Shown here: positions 32,736 through 45,424 of the stretch, piece by piece
How the letters are laid out: every line of letters begins with the position of its first letter
Numbering within the stretch: the stretch's first letter is position 1
Assembly (NCBI GenBank): GCA_029204225.1
Contig: CM055095.1
Location: forward strand, 57,678,820 to 57,742,819
DNA: 64,000 bases
Source: Diphasiastrum complanatum
Taxonomy: Eukaryota; Streptophyta; Lycopodiopsida; Lycopodiales; Lycopodiaceae
Direction of reading: 5' to 3'
Made by a program: the position numbers and the translations under genes
The notes under the pieces: generated by a model
The model's database searches: none
What the model was told of the DNA's origin: nothing
What the model saw: the letters and a program-made list of their open reading frames with translations, nothing else

Positions 32736-33508
32736 GATGATAGAATCTCATCTTCCCATTCTATCTTTGTGAGGGAGTGTGAGGGCTATGACTAGAAGTC
32801 CAAATAGAGGACTAGAAGTCAAATTTGAGGTAATCAAGACAAGTGAAACCTTTGTGAGTTTCTAGATTCAAATCACTTCCAATTTTCTTGGCATTGTTTT
32901 GTAGATTCCTTCCTCAATGTTCTTTTGAATTAAGATCAAGGGGATCTTGCCACTTGTGTCTTTGTGAACATCAAGTGCGTTGATAGTGACAAAAATTTTG
33001 GAAAAGATCTTAGGGAGGGCCGATAAGTACAATCTAGTACAAGTCATTAGAAAGATGGGAACTATTGGAGCTTTCCTTCTTGGACCTAGTGAGAGGTTAA
33101 ATTCTACAAAGCACTCAATATGGAAAGTGAGGATGGAGTCACTCTTAGTGCTCCAAGACCTCTTTGATATTGTCCTAGAAGAAGAGGATGAGCCTCTTGG
33201 AGGACAAGAGTTGGTTAGATACAGGAAGAAGGCAAGACTAGCACTTCATTGCATCAAAATGAATGTTAGTGATGACCTCTTGAAGGAGGTTGCCTTTGTT
33301 AGAAATCGGTGGGCGTGAGCACAGCGGAGGCTCAGTTGCTCAGAGCGTAACCTGGTGGATTGATAGTGGGGCAAGTTCCCACATGACTCATGAAAAGGAC
33401 TTCTTCTCAACTTTACACTCTTTCAATGATGCTAAATAGTTTTTTTTTATAGTAAGTGATGAAGAGTGTAGGATAGATGGTGTTGGTACCATATCTTTGT
33501 GTCTAGAA
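32232..33508 (+). mobile_element. Copia copy A1, heavily deleted
   Basis: A partial LTR (32232-32735) runs directly into leader sequence (32736-32975) without a primer site. Then comes a gag N-terminus (about 32980-33318: RLNSTKHSIWKVRMESLLVL, LALHCIKMNVSDDLLKEV). After about 33310 it jumps to the protease (WWIDSGASSHM) and ends at 33508, where the LTR of copy A2 starts. Two internal deletions therefore removed the LTR end with the primer site, and the rest of gag. The copy is clearly of the same family as A2. Confidence 0.85.
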
Positions 33509-34209
33509 TGTGAAGAATTGCCAAAAATTGGCAAATCTAGCTTGATCAAAAACTATGTAGAATAGTGTAAATTGTGTACACAAGTGGGTCCCACACATGT
33601 GAGGCCATGATGCTACATGGGAAACCCATCCTAATGTAGGTTAGGTCAAGTCAAGAGAGTTCGTCATGTCTATTTGGTGGTCATCCCTACTTTATAGGAC
33701 CTACACCTAAGTTTAAGGTGAAAATTTGACCAACTAGCTACCTACCAAGCATAACTTTAGGAAATAGACTAGGGTTTCATTTTAGGTCAAGGAGAGTGAG
33801 TTAACTTCCTTATTACATGCTGGAAATCCACCTAACTTCAAGAAGGAAGTCGAATTTGCTATGTATTCCCTCTCTCCATAGTGAGAAGAAAGAAAACTTT
33901 TGGAGCTCATTGGCAATCTCAAGCTAGTTCACTATGTACATTGAGTTTTTGTGATCCAAATGAAACCAAATCAATTTCTACTTGTTTCTCAGGTTGAAGG
34001 CCGTACTACAGCTTGTAGTAAACACGTGTGGTCTCGGATTTCAATGTTTATCAATGCTTTTGATTGTTAATGCTTGTTGTTTGTCAAATTGCCAATCTAG
34101 ATCAACTTTTTTGTGTCTAGTTTTTTGATAGATTGTTAAGCAAGCATCCAATCACTCTTGTGGATCTTTTGTAGATCCATTTATGGTCCTAAAGTACAGT
34201 ACTTTCACA
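33509..34209 (+). repeat. 5' LTR of copia A2
   Basis: 701 bp, TGTGAAGAATTG...AGTACTTTCACA, immediately followed by the primer site. Confidence 0.85.
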
Positions 34210-34222
34210 TGGTATCAGAGCC
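34210..34222 (+). other. Primer-binding site of copia A2
   Basis: TGGTATCAGAGCC, perfect initiator-Met type. Confidence 0.9.
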
Positions 34223-34645
34223 AAGTACAAGAGCATAAGCCATTGATCTAATGCAAATCCATTTTTAGCAAGTTCTGGTGCTAAAAGCTAGTATTGAGAG
34301 GGCAAGCTAGAATCTTGATTCTGGTGAGGAGATTTGATCCCAAACTTGGTAGGGGTCCAAATCCGTACTGTCCACATGTGTGGGCACCTCTGAACCTGCA
34401 TTTAATGCATGGTATTCATTTGATCCAAAAAAAATTCAATTTGTGAGCTATTGGTGTAATTTTTCGTGGAGATCCTAGGATAATCTACCAAGATCATTTG
34501 CCATTGATTAGATTTAAATTTGTTTCATGGAATCTAATTAATCTAGGTTGAGTTCAAGTCCTATTAAGGTTAAAAACAGGTCTTGAAAGTACACCAAGAA
34601 GGAAGAAAGAGATTAAGTCATTTTTTTGTCCAAAAATAGCCAAAT

Positions 34646-34991
34646 TTGGCAAGATTTGATTGTAAGTAGATTTCACATCATCTTATCTTCATTCCAACTT
34701 TGTGAGGGAGTGTTAGAACTGAGATTATAAGTCCATTTGTTGGATTAGAAATCTAATTTGAGTGAAAAACTACAAGAGAGAGACCTTAGTGAGTTTCTAG
34801 AGACAATCAAATCCATTTCTTGGCAAGATTTGTTTGAAAGTAGTTTTCACTTCATCTTATCTTCATTCCAGCTTTGTGAGGGAGTGATAGAACTGTGATT
34901 ATAGGTCCATTTGTTGGATTAGAAATCAAATTTGAGTGAAACACTGCAAGTGTGAGACCTTTGTGAGTTTCAAGTCAATCAAATCTATTTC
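34646..34991 (+). repeat. 174-bp tandem duplication in copia A2 leader
   Basis: Copies 34646-34819 and 34820-34991 share ttggcaagattt, cttatcttcattcca, tttgtgagggagtg, gtccatttgttggattag and gagtttc. The single-copy equivalent is seen in A1 near 32755-32900. Confidence 0.85.
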
Positions 34992-35015
34992 TTGTTTGTA
35001 GAAGTCACTAGTAAG

Positions 35016-36365
35016 ATGGGATCCGCTGGAGCATACCTTCTAGAAGCTAGTGAGAGGTTGAATTCTACAAATTATGCTATTTGGAAGGTTAGAATGGAGT
35101 CACTCTTGGTGCTCCAAGACCTTTATGAGTTCTTGATTGAAGATGAAGATGAACCTCTAGGTGCACAGGAGTTAGCTAGATACAAGAAGAGATCTAGGCT
35201 TGCACTTCATTGTGTGAAGATGAATGTGAGCAATGATTTGTTGAGAGAAGTATCAGCTTGTACTAATGCTAAAGAGGCTTGGGAGTCTTTAAAATCAATC
35301 TATGAGTCTAGCAACACTTCTAGAGTTCTTATGCTTAGAAATCAAATTTTGCAAAGCATGAGGAGAAGTGAGGAGAGTGCACAGGATTATGTACTCAGAA
35401 TCAAGTCTCTAAATAGGGAGTTGGCTTCCATTTGAGAGAAGATTCATGATGGAGAGCTTGTACAAATTGTCCTTAATGGTCTAGGAGATGACTTTGCAAA
35501 TTTGGTCCAAAGTTTTGCCATCCAAGACACTTTGCCAACTATAGAAAAACTTCACAGTGTATTAGTGGCTGAAGAGTGTAGGATGCTCCATGCAAAATCT
35601 AGAATGAGTTCCTTGTCTTTGCAGGATGGTGATGAGAAAGCCAATTTCTCATTCAAGGGCAAAAAGAAGACCAATGGAAAGAAGAAGCATCCAAAGGAGG
35701 CCAAAGAAGAGGATGATGCATCAAGCTCAAAGGACAAGTCAAAGTAAAAATGCTTCTTTTGTGGAAAGAAGGGGCATTATGCATCTCAATGCTACAAGAG
35801 GCTAAGAGCACAAGTGGAGGAGGACAAACAAGGAAACCTTGCAAAGGAGGAGGAGGAGGATGAAGTAGATGTATTCTTGATGGCATCTACATCCTCACCA
35901 ACAAGCAATAGCAATTCAAGAGACAATTGGTGGATTGACAGTGGGGCTAGCTCCCACATGTCTTGTGAAAAGGTCTTTTTCTCAACCTTACACTCATTCA
36001 ATGATGCTAAAAATTTTGTCTTTACTGCAAATGATGAAGAGTGTAGGATAGATGGTGTTGGCACCATCTCTTTGTGTCTAGAATCCTCAAAATGCATGGA
36101 TCTAGAAAATGTCCTTTATGTACCATCAATCACCAAGAATATGCTTAGTGTTGGTCTACTCTTAGAAAGTGTTTTGGATGTCCACTTTAAGCATGGTGTT
36201 TGCTTTATCTTGAAGAATGATGTTTGCATTGCAAAGGGATTTAAACATGGAAGATTATTTAAGTTGGAAGCTACTGTTGCTTTTAAAAGAATGAGCTTGG
36301 CAAAGGAGGAGATCACTCAAGAGGAGATCTTGGCAAAGTGTGATCTTGCTTGCATTTCTAAAAAG
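35016..36365 (+). pseudogene. Copia A2 gag-protease, two in-frame stops
   Basis: Start ATG at 35016 (MGSAGAYLLEASERLNSTNY). Gag contains the UBN2-type core (WKVRMESLLVLQDL, AKEAWESLKSIYESSNTSRV, LVQIVLNGLGDDF), then a zinc knuckle CFFCGKKGHYASQC at about 35751-35792. The protease has WWIDSGASSHM (catalytic DSG) and DLENVLYVPSITKNMLSVG. The reading frame is the same from 35016 to about 36360 and is broken only by TGA at 35433 and TAA at 35745; both could come from single C-to-T changes. Integrase, RT and RNase H are missing because of the junction at about 36365. Confidence 0.88.
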
Positions 36366-39290
36366 TGTGATGTCCTCAAAGGATGCTTCATCACAAGTTT
36401 TAGTGTCTTTAACATTAGACTCCATAGGAGTATCTATGCTTTTACAATCTTGCATTTTAAACTTCTTAAACATAGATCTTACATAACTTTCTTGAGAAAT
36501 GAAAGCTAAGTCTTTAAAGATCTTAATCTCTAATCCTTGGAGCTTGTTTCAAGCCATAAAGACTTTTCAAAAGTAAGCATACTTTTGATCCTTTGCCATT
36601 CACAACAAAACCTGGAGGTTGATGCATATATATTTCTTCTTCTGAGTAACCATTCAAGAAAGCATTGGAAACATCAAGTTGAAGCATTTTCCAATCATAA
36701 AAGCAACAGGTAGTGATGAGAATTCTAATGGTAACCATGTTTGCTATGGGAGCAAAGGTTTCTTCATAATCTATACCTTTGATTTGGGCATAGCCTTTAG
36801 CACAAAGCCTTGCTTTGAACTTATTGATTGATCCATCATTGTTGAGCTTGATTCTATAGACCCACTTGCATCCAATGACATGCTTGTCATTAGGTGGATC
36901 TACAAGTTGCCAAGTCTCATTTTGCATCAAAGCTTCATACTCGGCCTCCATAGCCTTGATCCAATCCTTTGAATGAAGAGATTCCTCCACACTTGATGGT
37001 TCTTCAATGGAAGTGTGAAAAGCATGTAGAGAACTTGAATCCTCCACTTGTTTGCATTTTTCCAAGTAGGTGAGTCTTCTAGGCTCGGATCTCTCTCGGG
37101 TTGATCTTCTTGGAGTCATTGGTAGACTCGGCTTCTCTTGTGATCTTGGCCCCAACAAGTCTTCATCTTGATCAATACTTGATGAAGAGACTCCTCCTTG
37201 ATGAATAAGCTCTTGAGATTCCTGCACATTGTCCTTCATGTACATTTGATCTTCATGGAAGATCACATCTCTACTTATCATAGTTTGATTAGTAGATGGA
37301 ACAAAAATCCTATAGGCTTTACTTGAATAGCCTATCATAATGCCTTTAAGAGCAATAGCATCTTCTTTTTTTCTTGTTTCAAGAGGTACATGTACAAAGC
37401 ATACACATCCAAATGTTCTAAGATGATTGACCTCGGGTTTCCTTCCATACAAATTTTCATAAGGTGAAATATCTTCTATAGCATGATTTGGCAAAAAATT
37501 GCAAAGGTAGTTAGCACATCCTATTGCTTCTCCCAAAAATCTTTAGAAAGAGAGGCTTCTAGTCTAAGTGCCTTTGCACATTCACATAGAGTTCTATTTT
37601 TTCTTTTGGCTACTCCATTAGATTGAGGAGAGCAGGAGCAAGTGAAATCTCTTCTAATGCCAAAATCATTACAAAAGTTTATGAACTTTGTGGAGATGTA
37701 TGCACCTCCATTATCACTTCTCAAAGCTTTAATTTTACAAGATAATTGATTCTCAACAAAAGCTTTGAACTTCACAAAAGTTTCATATGCTAATGCTTTA
37801 GAAGATCAAAGGTAAACCCAACAAAAACGTGAGTATTCATCAATAAATGTTATAAAACATGTAGCTCCACCCTTGCTCTTGGTGGATGAGAAATGGATGT
37901 CACTATGGATGAGTTCCAAAGGTGCTTTGGACTTGATGGTTGATCTTTGATGTAGCCTTGCATGTGATTTGGCCAATGCACATGCATCACAAGGACTTGG
38001 CTCCTTGATCATGGATTTAGGCAAACCATGAGCACATAGATTGCATGGCCTTGGAGTTGGGATGGCCCAACCTCCTATGCCATAGATCTTCACTTGAGAG
38101 CTTTCCTTGTAGCACAATATCCGAGCAAAGATTAGCATTTTCATTTCCATCAAGCTTGAATAACCTTCCAAAACAAGAACATGATGCTATTATATCATCA
38201 TCTTTTGTGATCAAGCAAGTACCATCTTTAAAATATACTTTTAGACCATCATCATTGAGTTGGCCTACACTTATTAGATTTTTAGTCAAACTAGGAACAT
38301 AGAGCACATCAATGAGATCAAGCTATCTAGAGATATGCTTCCTATGCCTTCTATCATGCATTCCTCATCATTTGCTGTATAGATACAACTTCTAGATCCT
38401 TTGTATGGTACAATATTACAAAAAGAGTTTTTATCACTACTCATGTGGGATGAGGCACCACTATCTAGCCACCATACATCAGAATGCTTGAAAGAGGAAG
38501 ATGAAAAGTTAGACATCATAAGTGAATCTTCTTTGTCACAAGGAGATTCATCTTCACAAGTGATGTTGGCTTGCTTTTTCCTTTTGTAGCATTGAGAGGC
38601 AAAATGCCCCTTTTTGCCACATGAGAAACAAGTAACCTTGTACTTGTTCTTCTTCACATTGGATGAGCTTGGTTCCTCCTTGGATGTCTTCTCCATTGCT
38701 CTTGTGTTGTCCTTGGAGCTCTTGCCATTATTCTTGTCTTTTCTCTTCTCCTTGGATTTGGTGAAGAGTGCTTGATCACTTCCTCCATCTTTGAGAGATA
38801 ATCTCTCAAATCTTGCAATTCGAGTTTGATGCCTATACTCCTCGGCTATCAAGACTCCTTGCAAGGCTTCTAAAGAGGGTAAGTCCTCTTTAGATTGGAC
38901 AAAGGTATCAAAATCTTCACTTAGTTCATTCAAGATAACTTGAACTATTTCCTTGGATTTGATAGAATCATCTATGCAACAAAGATCTTTATGGAGATCC
39001 ATAACTCTAGAAACATAGGATGAAGCACTTTCATCCTTTCTTTGAAAACTTTGATCATATTTCTTAGAGTAAGAATTCTAGAAGTGTTTTTAGACTCGTA
39101 AATAGATTGAAGAGTACTCCATGCTTCTTGATCATTGACACAAGCCCATTCACTATATCTATTAGATCTTGAAGTACAAGAATTGATTCTATCCTCACTT
39201 TCCATGTACTATAATTTGTAGAGGTGAGTATTTCACCTTGTTCTAATAGATAAGATCCCATTGAAGTCATATCTAGAGAATTGATTTTGG
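36366..39290 (-). pseudogene. Copia A3 gag-pol, minus strand
   Basis: From high to low coordinates: gag (YLLEQGEILTSTNYSTWKV; LVLQDL), zinc knuckle CFSCGKKGHFASQC, protease WWLDSGASSHM, pre-integrase DLWHRRLGHPNS, integrase (HSDIHFSSTKSKGG, FITFIDEYSR; RSDNGGAYIS; PQSNGVAKRKN, DDE pattern present), linker RRSTRERSEPRRLTY, and RT (KWVYRIKLNNDGSINKFKAR, YEETFAPIANMVTIRI, LDVSNAFLNG, LLKSLYGLKQAPR). At about 36520 it jumps to the RT end (SYVRSMFKKFKMQDCKSIDT), so the YVDD palm is deleted. Several frameshifts separate the pieces. RNase H and the 3' LTR are missing. Confidence 0.9.
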
Positions 39291-40014
39291 CTTTCTAAAT
39301 GAATGTTTTAAGAGGTTCAAAACTAATCAAATGTAGACTATTGATTACTTGGATCAAGCTAACAAATGATTGAGAAATCAAAGAAGGCCAAAAGTTCCAA
39401 TTTCTAGGTGCTAGACAAAATTTGCACTAAATTTTTCAAAGCAAAAGTGGATGAAGTAAATATGCGTTCACACGTGTGAAATAGCTTAAAAAAAATCAGA
39501 TTTATCATTTAGAAAGTTTCGTCCATTCATAGGATCATAGATCCAAACAATTCTTCTTGGATTGAAGAAAATTGAAAGATAGTCAAAATTTGCTATTTTT
39601 GACTCCTACAATAAGGGATCTTAGATAGTACAGCCTTCAAGCATGTAAAACTCTGTTTTTCTTCTTCAACATGCCTCACTTGAATGTCAAGAACTCTCCT
39701 TAGGATCCACAAATCCTCTTGAGGTCACTTGCATCACAAACTAGCCTTGATTAGCTTCCTATTCATATGCTACATGGATGGAAGAGATGAGAAGTAACAT
39801 AGCCCCCACTCTATCTCGATTAGAGGACTCACACGTGCTGCTATAGTAGGCCGTATAGCTCTAAAATCAAAGAAAAAGATATGTTAATAAGTGATGATAA
39901 GAGTGGATCTAGTTATCTCAAAATCGAGTGCTAGTCGAGGCAAAATTTCATCAACAATGATGAGAAGTCATTCCATTTGATAAAGCAATGATTAGATGTG
40001 TATTCTCCTATCAA
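39291..40014 (-). other. Copia A3 leader
   Basis: Non-coding sequence between the gag start and the primer site, length typical for this family (A2 has about 790 bp). Confidence 0.7.
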
Positions 40015-40026
40015 GCTCTGATACCA
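40015..40026 (-). other. Primer-binding site of copia A3
   Basis: The reverse complement is TGGTATCAGAGC, directly next to the LTR. Confidence 0.9.
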
Positions 40027-40449
40027 TGAGAACTTTTTCATACGTGTGAACCAAGTGCAAGTACAAGGAACAAGGAAATGAATGTTTGCACACTAAACTA
40101 GCTTCTATTCCAAAAACAAAGAGATGGAAAACATTGGCAAGCTAGTTAGCAAAAAGGCAAGAGCATTCATCACAATCTAACTATCATTACACCTCCAATG
40201 GATCAAATGGAAGCTTTACTTGAAGAAGTATATTATTGAGGTACAAAGCCACCTTATTTATAATACAAGAGGCCTTCTAGAACTCGTGGAGAGAGAAAGC
40301 AACCTAGATGCCACATTGCCTCTACCTTTCTACTAGATGACAAAAAGAGAAATGGATAAGACTTGAGAGTCTCTCTTTTTGACCATCCTTGACCTACAAG
40401 AGTAGCCTCACATGCTTCTTGATAGGTTCTAGACCTACATATTTTCACA
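40027..40449 (-). repeat. 5' LTR of copia A3
   Basis: 423 bp; on the minus strand TGTGAAAATATGTAGG...AAAAAGTTCTCA. It ends where gypsy RNase H sequence begins, so A3 was inserted in that gypsy element. Confidence 0.8.
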
Positions 40450-40802
40450 ACTGGCTATGATTTATGCGATTAAGAAATTTTGGCATGATTTGATGGCCAC
40501 CAATTTTGCTTTTTATACGAACCGTCAACCCTTGCTTTATCTTGTTAATAAAACTTGCAACATAGGGAGAATCACTCGTCGGTTACTTCTATTGTTGGAG
40601 TTTGATTTTCAGATCGTCATGCACAAGAGAAAGTAGCACTTTATGGCAGATCATGTGTCGCAAATCAAGGAGAAGGAGATAGTAGCCCTACCTGATGACG
40701 AGCTACCAGATGCTGCCTTATTTTACATTGACACTGTACTTGAATGGGCCGCTAACATTGTTGAGTACCAGACAAATCTGTTGAAAATCCAGCAACTTTG
40801 AA
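40450..40802 (+). pseudogene. Gypsy F RNase H fragment (left part)
   Basis: Reads LAMIYAIKKFWHDLMATNFA, YTNRQPLLYLVNKTCNIGRI, LLLLEFDFQIV, MADHVSQI and LPDDELPDAALF. This is the second half of gypsy RNase H and the linker to integrase. The usual TDH motif is TNR here. It lacks close likeness to the chromovirus pol in this window, so another gypsy lineage is probable. The integrase continues at 45425 after a 4.6-kb copia block. Confidence 0.8.
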
Positions 40803-41636
40803 TGTGTGGGGAACCACAACAACAATGTGAATGATCTTTACCATGCTATGGTGGCACATAGATCACCTGCAGAGTAATACTACAATCTACATACAGATAT
40901 GAGGCTAGAGCACAATCTAGAATACTAAAATTCAAAGCTACATTAATTCCTCACAAATAGGGAAAGTACACAAGCATAATAATGTATGAAGAAGACACCA
41001 ATCTCGAGTTAGAGAGAGAATACAATTACAAGCAAAATAGCATGAGATCCAATTTTGACATTATGACCTTACAAAAGCTTGATTCATCATTAGAAATGAA
41101 TGAGAACCATATGTACATATATAGGAGAGCCAAAATTCGTTGTACTACTACCATTCAATGCATTCCCTACACCTATTCAAGTGTAAATTACTACCATTTT
41201 GACACCTAACAACTTGCATGTAGAAATTGCACCTAACTTCTACCTACTTTTTCCAAATGTCAATTTCTCAACTAGACAAATACAAAACTACATGCATGTG
41301 TCCATTACTATATTTGCATGCCTTGCATGTCACAATGGAAACTTAGGACACAATGCATTTATGTTGGCTCAAGTTTTTACAAGGTCATATTAGACCATTT
41401 CCATGTGTAAATCTACATGCATGTCAATCTAGACATTGTGAACATTGTTGCATGTCATATTAGACCAACTAGACTTTATGCATGTCATTGGAACTTGATC
41501 TACCCAACTCAAACTTGCCCTATTCTACAAGGATATGTGCTCAATTCACACACCTTGGATATGTACAATCAATTTAAATGGGTAGAACCCCCAAAATCAA
41601 CATATGCAAGATAGATATGTTTTACAATTCTTCACA
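40803..41636 (-). repeat. 3' LTR of copia A4
   Basis: 834 bp; on the minus strand TGTGAAGAATTG...CCCCACACA, preceded on that strand by the purine stretch TTAAGGAG. A related copy is at 25396-26110. The first 12 bases equal those of the A2 LTR. Confidence 0.75.
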
Positions 41637-44420
41637 CTCCTTAAAATATATCTATCTGATGTTGATGATGTGTGTGGATTCTTTGTTTTGTATTTGAAGT
41701 GAAGATCCAAAGAATCCATCATAGCAACACACTTATCAAATCCACGATAAGATCTCTTTGATAGAAATCTTTTTGAAAAATATTCCACCAATCTGCCACT
41801 ATGTCGATATGCCTCCTCCATGCTTGATCCTGATCTTGGATTTGAGAACTCCACATGCATGAAGATGGCTGCATAAGAATCCAAAAAATCCGAGGCCTCA
41901 AAGCCTCATCATGATCACAAAGATCATATAGATCAAGATTATACCATGAGCATTATTCAAGATTAAGCATGCTAGCTTTATTAGTCCAAACACGATGAAC
42001 TCTATCCAAAATGGATCTAATCTTGAAACCATACTTAAACTTGATCTCATTGAGGCTAAATACTTTCTTAAGGATGTAAGTGTTCTCATTGGATGTTTCA
42101 CTTACTCTCAAACGAAGTTCACAATATGCCTCAAAACATGAAAAAACTCCTTTCAAACTATGAGTACTAAACTCATTCTTGCTCTTACTCAATTTAAGAG
42201 CATACAAATGATGTACAATATCTTGCTTTCTAGATGTTTTGGAAACATAATCAAGTTATCAATGACAAGAATCAATTCCAAACTAAAGACTTCATTCAAA
42301 ACTAGAATAGTCTTACTTGATTTTTGAGATGAGCAAATCTCAATTAAGCAAGATGCAATATCAACCAAAGAAAGAGAATCATAGGTGAGTACAATAGAAT
42401 GAATACCACCTTCACTTATCCTTTCTTTTCCATGAGATAAGAACCACAAGTACTCGGCCTTGTACAATCAAGATCTTCTTGGATATGCATGTCGAGGATA
42501 CTCCTCCTCAAACCTCGACCCTATCATAAGTTGGCTTTTCTCCATAGAATGAATTTTTGATGCATTTAGAGACACTGTGCTCTCGGCCTCTTCCAAGATA
42601 GAAGATAGATCTTCATAATCAATAACTTCTCCATGCTCAAACACCTTCGAGATAGAGAGTGTAAAGGCCATGTAGCCTTCCTTGGTGGATAAGCATCCAA
42701 CCATGATCCATAAGCTTGGATCTCCATCCTTCTTTCCTTCCAAGAAATCACATGTAAAGCATTAATCTTCAAGAACACTGAGGCATTCAACCTTAGGCTT
42801 ATAGTTGAACAAGACTCCATATAGTGCAGTCCTTCCAATAGCTTCATAACTCCAAAAAGCTTTGCATGATGGAAAATACACGTGCACCATAAAACTTGAA
42901 GAGACAAGACATAGCCATTGGTTACTTGTGGAACCATCAATAAGAGTAGAAAAGCAAGAGGTATCTCTCTTGCTTGTTGATGAAGAAAGGTCAACATCCG
43001 AGTGTTCCAACTCCATAGGATGTTTTGTCTTGGTAGAAGACATCAAATATGGATCCATATGTGATTTTGCCATAGAACAAGCCTCTCTTGGCTTGATCTC
43101 ATTGACCATAATAGGCATAGATCTGAAATTGGAAACATGCAACCTCCTATGCCATACTTCTTCCTTGGAAACACAAGTCATCAATGCAAAATCACAAGTA
43201 CTTGCAATCTCATGCACATCTAGCTTGAAAATGCCTCCATATCTAGATCCAATTGCTAGGATCTCATCACCTTTCTTTATAAAATAGGTATTGACATTGA
43301 ATTCCACTTCAAAACCATCATCAAATAACTTTCCAACACTAATCACATTCTTTGTGAGATTAGGAACATAAAGTACATTGGAAAGTGATAAACTCGTAGA
43401 AGATGCAAAATTCAAGGAACAAATTCCAACTCCTTCAATTGAACATGCATCACCAACAGCAGTGTATATTGATTCTTGAAGTTCTTGATAAGATTCAGTA
43501 GAAATAAAAGAACTCTTGGAGCAAATCCTGTGAGTTGTGGCTCCACTATCAATATACCAAGATACATCATTAAAGAGTAAAGAGGAGAAACTAGACATTA
43601 TGAGAGATGCTTCTCCATAACTTGCATGTGAATCTTCTATGGTATAATTGGCTTGATCTTCTTGAGTCTTCTTCTTGAAGATAGAAGAATGAGTTGAACT
43701 ATCTTCTACTCCTCCTTGGTCTTTGTCCTTTGTTGTCCTTGGTGAAGGCTTGAGAAAATTTGTTCTTGCTCCTCCCTCTTGACTTGTCCTTGGTGAAGTG
43801 AGCTTTTCCATAACCAGCATCCTTCCTTGAAAGTGTGTTGATCTTCAACAACTTGTTCTTTTGCTTGCATTCTTCAGTAATAAGAACATCATGCAGAGTC
43901 TCCATAGATGGTAGCTCCTCCTTGATAGCATAAGTTTGCACAACATTTGAATACTCTTTTCTAAGTCCATTAAGGAGTACTTGAACAAGTTGACTGTTCT
44001 CTAGAGTATCACCTATGCATGCTATCTCTCTGTGAAGATCTTTAACTCTCATTACAAAACTTGAAGCACTTTCATCAACTCTTTGAAAACTAGAAAAGTC
44101 TGCTTTCTAAGAGTAAGAAGTATTGATGTGATCTTTGCTTCATAAATGTTCTTAAGGATTTCCCAAGCCTGCTTGGCTGAGTTGCAAGAACTTATTTCTC
44201 TCAACATCCCATCAGAGATGTTTATCTTAATGATATGAAGAGCAATCCTTGCTCTCTTTTTCAACCTTTGAGTCTCATCACAAGCTTCAGGTTCAACTTC
44301 AATTCCCAATACTATGTCCATTACACCATAAAGAACCAACAAAGATTCTATCCTATCCTTCCAAACTCAATGGTTGTCTAGTCTCTCACTAGCTTCAAAG
44401 AGAATCTCCTACAGATGCCA
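41637..44420 (-). pseudogene. Copia A4 gag-pol, minus strand, strongly degraded
   Basis: Gag (RIALHIIKINISDGMLREIS, QAWEILKNIYEAKITS, LVQVLLNGLRKEYSNV), protease WYIDSGATTHR, the block LSNVLYVPNLTKNVISVGKL, pre-integrase VWHRRLHVSN and integrase start (MELEHSDVDLSSSTSKRDTS, FSTLIDG). The integrase core is deleted; the C-terminus follows (KPKVECLSVLED, CLSTKEGYMAFTLSISKVFE). From about 42560 down to 41640 several open minus frames exist, but no RT or RNase H motif is recognisable, so this part is either replaced or very decayed. The zinc knuckle seen in A2 and A3 was not found. Confidence 0.75.
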
Positions 44421-45424
44421 TGAATGTGAAGATTTCTTGTAAATTGACATCAATATGTTTGAGCTTGTTTCTAACAAACTAAATGTTGCTACACTTCTCA
44501 CTATAGGAATTTTCAAAGGGTGAACTACCAAATCCCATGTGAAATTTTGTAACTGTATTTGAGATAAGTCTCAAATATTTCAGCAATACAATGCAAACTA
44601 GATCAACCTCTCAAAGTGAATTGGAGTATAGACAAATTTTGGTTCTTTCTTCTTTTGGCATATATGGTATGCTCAAAGACAACACTATTGACTAAAAAAT
44701 ACTCAAATTGTTTGAAGTAATGTGTTAAATGATTCAAAACTTTGTCTAGATCTCAAGTTTGTTGGATTGATATACACATGAAATGGATTTGAATGTGTTG
44801 CTTCTCTTTTACAATAGGAACAAAAAACAATTGGGTATTCTACCAAATCCTATGCAAAAACTTGCAACAATTATGTGAGTTCTTGCTCACAACAGAAAAT
44901 CAATCACTTTGAATTTGGATCTAGCCTCTATCTCTTGAAGCACTTACAAGTCAAATGTCAAGTTTTTCCACAAGTTTCAAATGAATGAAAAACACTCTAG
45001 AAACACACATGCAACTCAAACACAATCCTTTGTGTGAAATGATAGGACTATGATAGCAGAAACTTGTCTTATCCAATTCTATCTTTGATCGAGTACCAAA
45101 AACTGTGAATGATAAACTATGCAATCAAAATGATTAAACCAAAAAGTGTCCACTCAGGTTTTGGGTCACTCCCTACCCTCCTTTAAGAGCTTATAGCTCC
45201 TACAAGGGTCATCAGATTGATTTGGAACTGATTGCAATAAAAAGTAGACTCTTTTAGCTTTTCAGCAAGCTATAACCTCACTACCTTTGGATCTAACATC
45301 AAAGAAATAGAATGAAATGAAGTTCTCTAATTTTCACACGTGTAAAAAGTCAGATTTTCATACAACCTGTATTCAGACCTGAAAATATCAGTTCTGATCT
45401 CATTCATCCATTCTTCCACACGAA
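44421..45424 (-). other. Presumed copia A4 leader and 5' LTR, not resolved
   Basis: AT-rich, non-coding. No initiator-Met primer site was recognised and no stretch resembles the 3' LTR at 40803-41636. The right border to gypsy F at about 45424 is inferred from the point where the integrase frame starts. Confidence 0.45.

Larger units (their letters stand above)
33509..36365 (+). mobile_element. Copia copy A2, truncated after protease
   Basis: A complete 5' LTR, primer site, a leader with a duplication, gag and protease. It ends near 36365 in a junction with a minus-strand copia of a related family. The LTR start interrupts the protease of A1 (after gtctagaa), so either A2 inserted into A1, or A1 is a deletion derivative ending in this LTR. 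Confidence 0.85.

Noticed and set aside
35653-36097. Minus-strand frames near 35.7-36.1 kb
   Set aside because: Shadows of copia A2 gag and protease, which show the zinc knuckle and DSG motif on the plus strand.
42862-43287. 141-codon plus-strand gene
   Set aside because: Shadow of the copia protease and integrase on the minus strand.
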